A stretch of DNA of 33,334 nucleotides from a bacterium (lineage in GTDB: Bacteria; Spirochaetota; UBA4802; UBA5550): positions 1 to 33,334 of the forward strand of contig JAAENB010000182.1 of NCBI GenBank assembly GCA_024224995.1, read 5' to 3'. Shown here piece by piece: positions 30,435 through 33,334 of the stretch. Numbering within the stretch: position 1 is the first letter of the stretch; the number at the start of each line of letters is the position of its first letter. The notes beneath the pieces were generated by a model. That model made no database searches. It had not been told where the DNA came from and saw only the letters and a list, made by a program, of their open reading frames with translations. The translations under genes were made by a program, and so were the position numbers.

Positions 30435-32564
30435 ATGGGCGATAAAATAAAGACCATTGTGTCAAACGTACTCGCAATATCGCTCCGGTGGAAGATGTAT
30501 TCTATTGGTATCTTCATTGTGTTGATGTTTTTGTTCATCCATATGGTTTTAATTATTCCCCGCCTGGAAAAAGAGAAATTCGAAGAGCGAAAAGGCAAGC
30601 TTAAGGCTGTTGTAGAATCCCCGGTCTCTCTTATGGATTACTATGAAAACGCGCTTCGCAGACAGGCCTGGAAGGAGAATCCGGCCATCCCCCGTACCCT
30701 GGAAGAGGCCAAACGATTTATTCTAAACAATCTCCGGGAAGTCTATTACGACAAAACCGAGTCTTTTTTTGTTCTCAACGGTGACGGGATTATGATAATG
30801 CACCCGGTAAAAAAAGAGCTTGAAGGCCGCAATATGTTCGCGGTGAAAGACCATGAAGACGCGCTGGTTTTTAAAGAACTGGTAATAAATTCCCAGAGAG
30901 ACGGAGAGGCTTATGTTAGTTCGGTGTGGCAGTCGAAATACAGCCCGCTGATATTTGAACCGCAAATCACCTACGCGAAATATTACTGGCCCTGGGATCT
31001 TATTGTCTGCTCCACCGTTTATACCCAGGATATTGTAGATTCCATGAGGGAGTTTACAATATTGTCGATAGTATATATCTCGCTAACCGGCGTTATCGCG
31101 ATGATTATTATGTTTGGTATTATTCATATTACCTTAAAAAAACCTCTTGGCATGATGCTGGAAGGAATTGAAGAGATCCAGCAGGGGAACCTGGATCACG
31201 CGGTAGCGGTGACTTATTATGATGAATTAGGATACCTGTCCGAGCAGTTTAACTATATGGTTTATATTCGAAAACGGGCAGAGGAGAGAATCCGGGAATC
31301 GGAGACCAAGTACAAAGAATTAACGGGCATGCTGCCGGATATTGTATACGAAACCGATATCAATCTTATGGTAAGCTATTTTAATAAAGCAGGCTATACC
31401 CTCCTGGGATATACGGATGAAGATATTAAACAAGGGCTTTCAATTAAAGATTTTATGGAGGAAGCCGATTATTTGCGATTTGCCAACCTTTTTAAACGAT
31501 ATGACGGGAAAGAGGAACTGGGCTTGTTAACAACCCATAAAATAACAACAAGAGACGGACGGGTCATATACGGAGAGAATAACACCATTGTCATTAGTGA
31601 TGAACGGACGGGCTACCGCGGACTTCGGGGAATTATTCGTGACGTTACTGAAAAACTTGAAATGGAGCAGACCCTGGCAGTGGCCCAGAATAAATATAAT
31701 GAAGAACTTGAACGGCAGGTGAAGAGCCGTACTGTTGAACTGCAGCTCACGAATGAGTCTCTTACGGAATCCTATGATACTTTGAAAAAAACCCAGAAAC
31801 AGCTTGTTGAAGCTGAAAAAATGGCGGCGCTTGGGGGCCTGGTTGCCGGTGTTGCCCACGAGATCAATACTCCTGTTGGTATTGGGGTAACTGCTTCATC
31901 ATTTTTGGAAATGCAGGTCGCGCATTTTTTTGAACTTTTTTCTTCTAATAAATTGAAGCGCACGGACCTGGAAGATTTTTTCGACAAGGTTGCAAAAGCG
32001 TCTACGTCTATTTCTTTTAATCTTAATCGTGCAGTGGAACTCCTGGCGGTTTTTAAACAGGCGGCTGTTGATCAATCGAGTGAAGATAGAAGAAAATTTG
32101 AGTTGAGAACATATATTGAAGAGGCTCTTTTGAGTCTCCGGACAAAATATAAAACAACAAAGCATAAAATTATTTTAAACTGCCCTGAAGGGATTATAAT
32201 CGAAAGTTTTCCCTGGGTCTTTTTCCAGGTTATAGACGGCCTCCTTGAGAATTCAATACTCCATGCTTTTGAAGGAATAGTGGAAGGAGAGATTGTTTTT
32301 GATATATCGGTAAAGAATAACCAGCTCCTGTTCTGCTATAGGGATAATGGGATTGGCATGGATGAAGCAAAGGTGAAGAAGATCTTTGATCCTTTTTATA
32401 CTACCAAACGGGGACAGGGAGGAACGGGACTTGGCATGCATATCGTTTATAACCTGGTGGTTCAAAAACTGGGCGGAGAGATTGAATGTACCAGCAGCCC
32501 GGGAGAAGGAACGGCGTTTATACTGAGGATTCCCTATACATCCCTGGTTACATCTGCTGAATAA
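30435..32564 (+). CDS. Sensor histidine kinase (Cache-like-HAMP-PAS-HisKA-HATPase)
   Basis: 709 residues. TM1 is at about 20-40, then an extracytoplasmic single-Cache-like sensor (about 45-200) that contains DKTESFFVLNGDGIMIMHP. TM2 follows (about 208-232), then HAMP (about 233-285), PAS (about 293-408) and a coiled coil. H475 in AHEINTPVG is the phosphoacceptor. The HATPase domain has DGLLENSILHAF (601-612), DNGIGMD (637-643) and GQGGTGLGMHIV (660-671). Its last ~270 residues are paralogous to the 21822-24257 kinase, though its sensor is different. No response regulator is adjacent. AGGGA supports the ATG. It follows the cytochrome and HAMP-like genes, so redox or electron-acceptor sensing is plausible (inference). 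Its 3' end overlaps the convergent gene by 17 bases. Confidence 0.93.
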   Translation: MGDKIKTIVSNVLAISLRWKMYSIGIFIVLMFLFIHMVLIIPRLEKEKFEERKGKLKAVVESPVSLMDYYENALRRQAWKENPAIPRTLEEAKRFILNNLREVYYDKTESFFVLNGDGIMIMHPVKKELEGRNMFAVKDHEDALVFKELVINSQRDGEAYVSSVWQSKYSPLIFEPQITYAKYYWPWDLIVCSTVYTQDIVDSMREFTILSIVYISLTGVIAMIIMFGIIHITLKKPLGMMLEGIEEIQQGNLDHAVAVTYYDELGYLSEQFNYMVYIRKRAEERIRESETKYKELTGMLPDIVYETDINLMVSYFNKAGYTLLGYTDEDIKQGLSIKDFMEEADYLRFANLFKRYDGKEELGLLTTHKITTRDGRVIYGENNTIVISDERTGYRGLRGIIRDVTEKLEMEQTLAVAQNKYNEELERQVKSRTVELQLTNESLTESYDTLKKTQKQLVEAEKMAALGGLVAGVAHEINTPVGIGVTASSFLEMQVAHFFELFSSNKLKRTDLEDFFDKVAKASTSISFNLNRAVELLAVFKQAAVDQSSEDRRKFELRTYIEEALLSLRTKYKTTKHKIILNCPEGIIIESFPWVFFQVIDGLLENSILHAFEGIVEGEIVFDISVKNNQLLFCYRDNGIGMDEAKVKKIFDPFYTTKRGQGGTGLGMHIVYNLVVQKLGGEIECTSSPGEGTAFILRIPYTSLVTSAE

Positions 32565-33066
32565 TCTTTCCGCAGGTTTTGCAGGTAACAGTTTCTCCTT
32601 GTAAAAAGACACCCTCAACAGGAGCTCCGCAAGAGGGACAAAATGAAGCATCAGGTTTTTTAGCTTCCCCTTCTTTGGTAAAGAATTCATCAGTTGTCCG
32701 GTCGAAATGGCCTTCGATTAGTTTGAGACGTAATGCCTTCATGAGAAGATTTTGTGCCGCGGGTTTCCGGATTTCCAGTTGAGCCGCGAGATCGGACAGG
32801 GGAATCCTTCGATATGATTTAACAATAGTAACAAGAGATTCAATAACTTCTTCTCCTTTACGGTTTTTTTTCCCTAATATAATAAGAATTACTCCGGGAA
32901 TGATGAGAAAGAGGGAAAAAATGACAATAACGGGACCGCTTTGTACCTGTTCGGGATTCTCGCCTGTAAAATACATGCCTCCCCCTATAAAGAATATAAG
33001 AAGACCCGGAATAAGAAGCAAAAAACCAAAAAATTTTTGAACGGAATCTTTTATTGAAATACTCAT
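32548..33066 (-). CDS. Small membrane protein with winged-helix-like region and C-terminal zinc ribbon
   Basis: 172 residues from the ATG chosen here, because AGGAGG lies a few bases upstream. A longer frame to 33096 would add ten residues without a ribosome-binding site. Two membrane segments (about 15-34 and 46-64) are followed by a helical region (RIPLSDLAAQLEIRKPAAQNLLMKALRLKL, about 82-111) with the spacing of a winged helix. A zinc ribbon, CPSCGAPVEG and TCKTCGK, closes it at the C terminus. Both cytoplasmic domains should face inward. I do not know the function. The last 17 bases overlap the histidine kinase gene on the other strand. Confidence 0.8.
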   Translation of the reverse strand: MSISIKDSVQKFFGFLLLIPGLLIFFIGGGMYFTGENPEQVQSGPVIVIFSLFLIIPGVILIILGKKNRKGEEVIESLVTIVKSYRRIPLSDLAAQLEIRKPAAQNLLMKALRLKLIEGHFDRTTDEFFTKEGEAKKPDASFCPSCGAPVEGVFLQGETVTCKTCGKIIQQM

Positions 33067-33197
33067 AGCCCCCTCCTGTACTGCCTCAGTATACACCGGA
33101 ACTATTGCGCTTGTAAAGAATTATTTCGTCAATACGTTCTTTATCACTTCAGGAACAATTTCAAAAAACTGGATTTTAAACAGGGCCTGTTTTCCAG

Positions 33198-33270
33198 GAA
33201 GAGAGACGTTGCGTGCAACGTCTTTACGGGTTGGTTTCCCGGAGATTTGTCCCGGGTCAACACCACAGAG
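33198..33270. repeat. Inverted copy of the terminal palindromic repeat
   Basis: AGACGTTGC-GT-GCAACGTCT (33204-33223) followed by TTTACGGG, a GGTTTCC block and CCCGGGTCAACACCAC (33251-33266). Reverse-complementing 262-330 gives the same order of words with scattered differences. Outside it, 33067-33197 and 33271-33334 show no credible gene; the frames there (to 33324) cross the repeat. Confidence 0.7.
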
Positions 33271-33334
33271 CCAAAAAAACACCGATCCCCTCGCAGGAGT
33301 CGCATCCCTCCTCAGAGTCTCCATAGCCCTGGCC

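Noticed and set aside
33121..33324. 67-codon minus-strand frame at the window end
   Set aside because: It runs across the palindromic repeat, and its residues follow that repeat.
1..33334. CRISPR array or tRNA/rRNA genes
   Set aside because: No regularly spaced direct repeats and no cloverleaf with a TTCGA-type arm were seen on either strand by eye. A tRNAscan or Infernal run would be decisive.

Overview
The window looks like a chromosomal stretch from a Gram-negative bacterium of moderate G+C content, most likely a spirochaete or close relative. This is inference. It rests mainly on a small protein with a histone-H1-like Lys/Ala tail of a kind I associate with spirochaetes (25992-26519). 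Envelope genes that imply an outer membrane are also present: a porin-like barrel, an AsmA-type protein and a class A penicillin-binding protein. I see no rRNA, tRNA, CRISPR array, transposase or phage gene.

Layout. 1-360 is a non-coding array of palindromic repeats, part of which recurs inverted at 33.2 kb. 361-3191 holds a PrmA-like methyltransferase, a 56-residue HTH-like protein ending in a CxxxC motif, and an archaeal/eukaryal-type prolyl-tRNA synthetase. 3491-7314 is a metabolic block: an XRE-cupin regulator, the large and small subunits of an isopropylmalate/homoaconitate dehydratase, and a LysN-like aminotransferase. These suit leucine or alpha-aminoadipate-type chemistry. From 7318 to 16052 everything is on the minus strand: an AsmA-like protein behind a double cNMP-binding regulator, a YbaK-type tRNA deacylase, a four-gene STAS/LapA/metallophosphoesterase/HEAT operon, and an exported ankyrin protein of 13 repeats. 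RNase HI (plus strand) converges on a zinc-ribbon membrane protein, followed by a bifunctional PBP1A.

20677-21301 is a gene-free divergent region and the most striking part of the window. It contains two inverted copies of a ~116-nt structured element. The copies differ at eight base pairs in their stems, and each difference is compensated on the opposite strand. Three further GC-rich hairpins lie between them. Beyond it are a short exported protein with a multidomain histidine kinase, a PotD-like binding protein behind a previously hidden short reading frame, a decayed DUF4397-like fragment, the H1-tailed protein and an NlpC/P60 hydrolase.

27314-32564 is on the plus strand. An astacin-like lipoprotein stands first. 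It is followed by a tight cluster of porin, tetrahaem cytochrome c, HAMP-like membrane protein and a second histidine kinase whose catalytic half is paralogous to the first. I read this cluster as a redox-linked envelope and signalling operon. The window ends with a small zinc-ribbon membrane protein and the second copy of the terminal repeat.

Large hairpins are unusually frequent between genes (3287-3374, 6011-6101, 18212-18300, 20747-21132, 25584-25615, 25959-25992).
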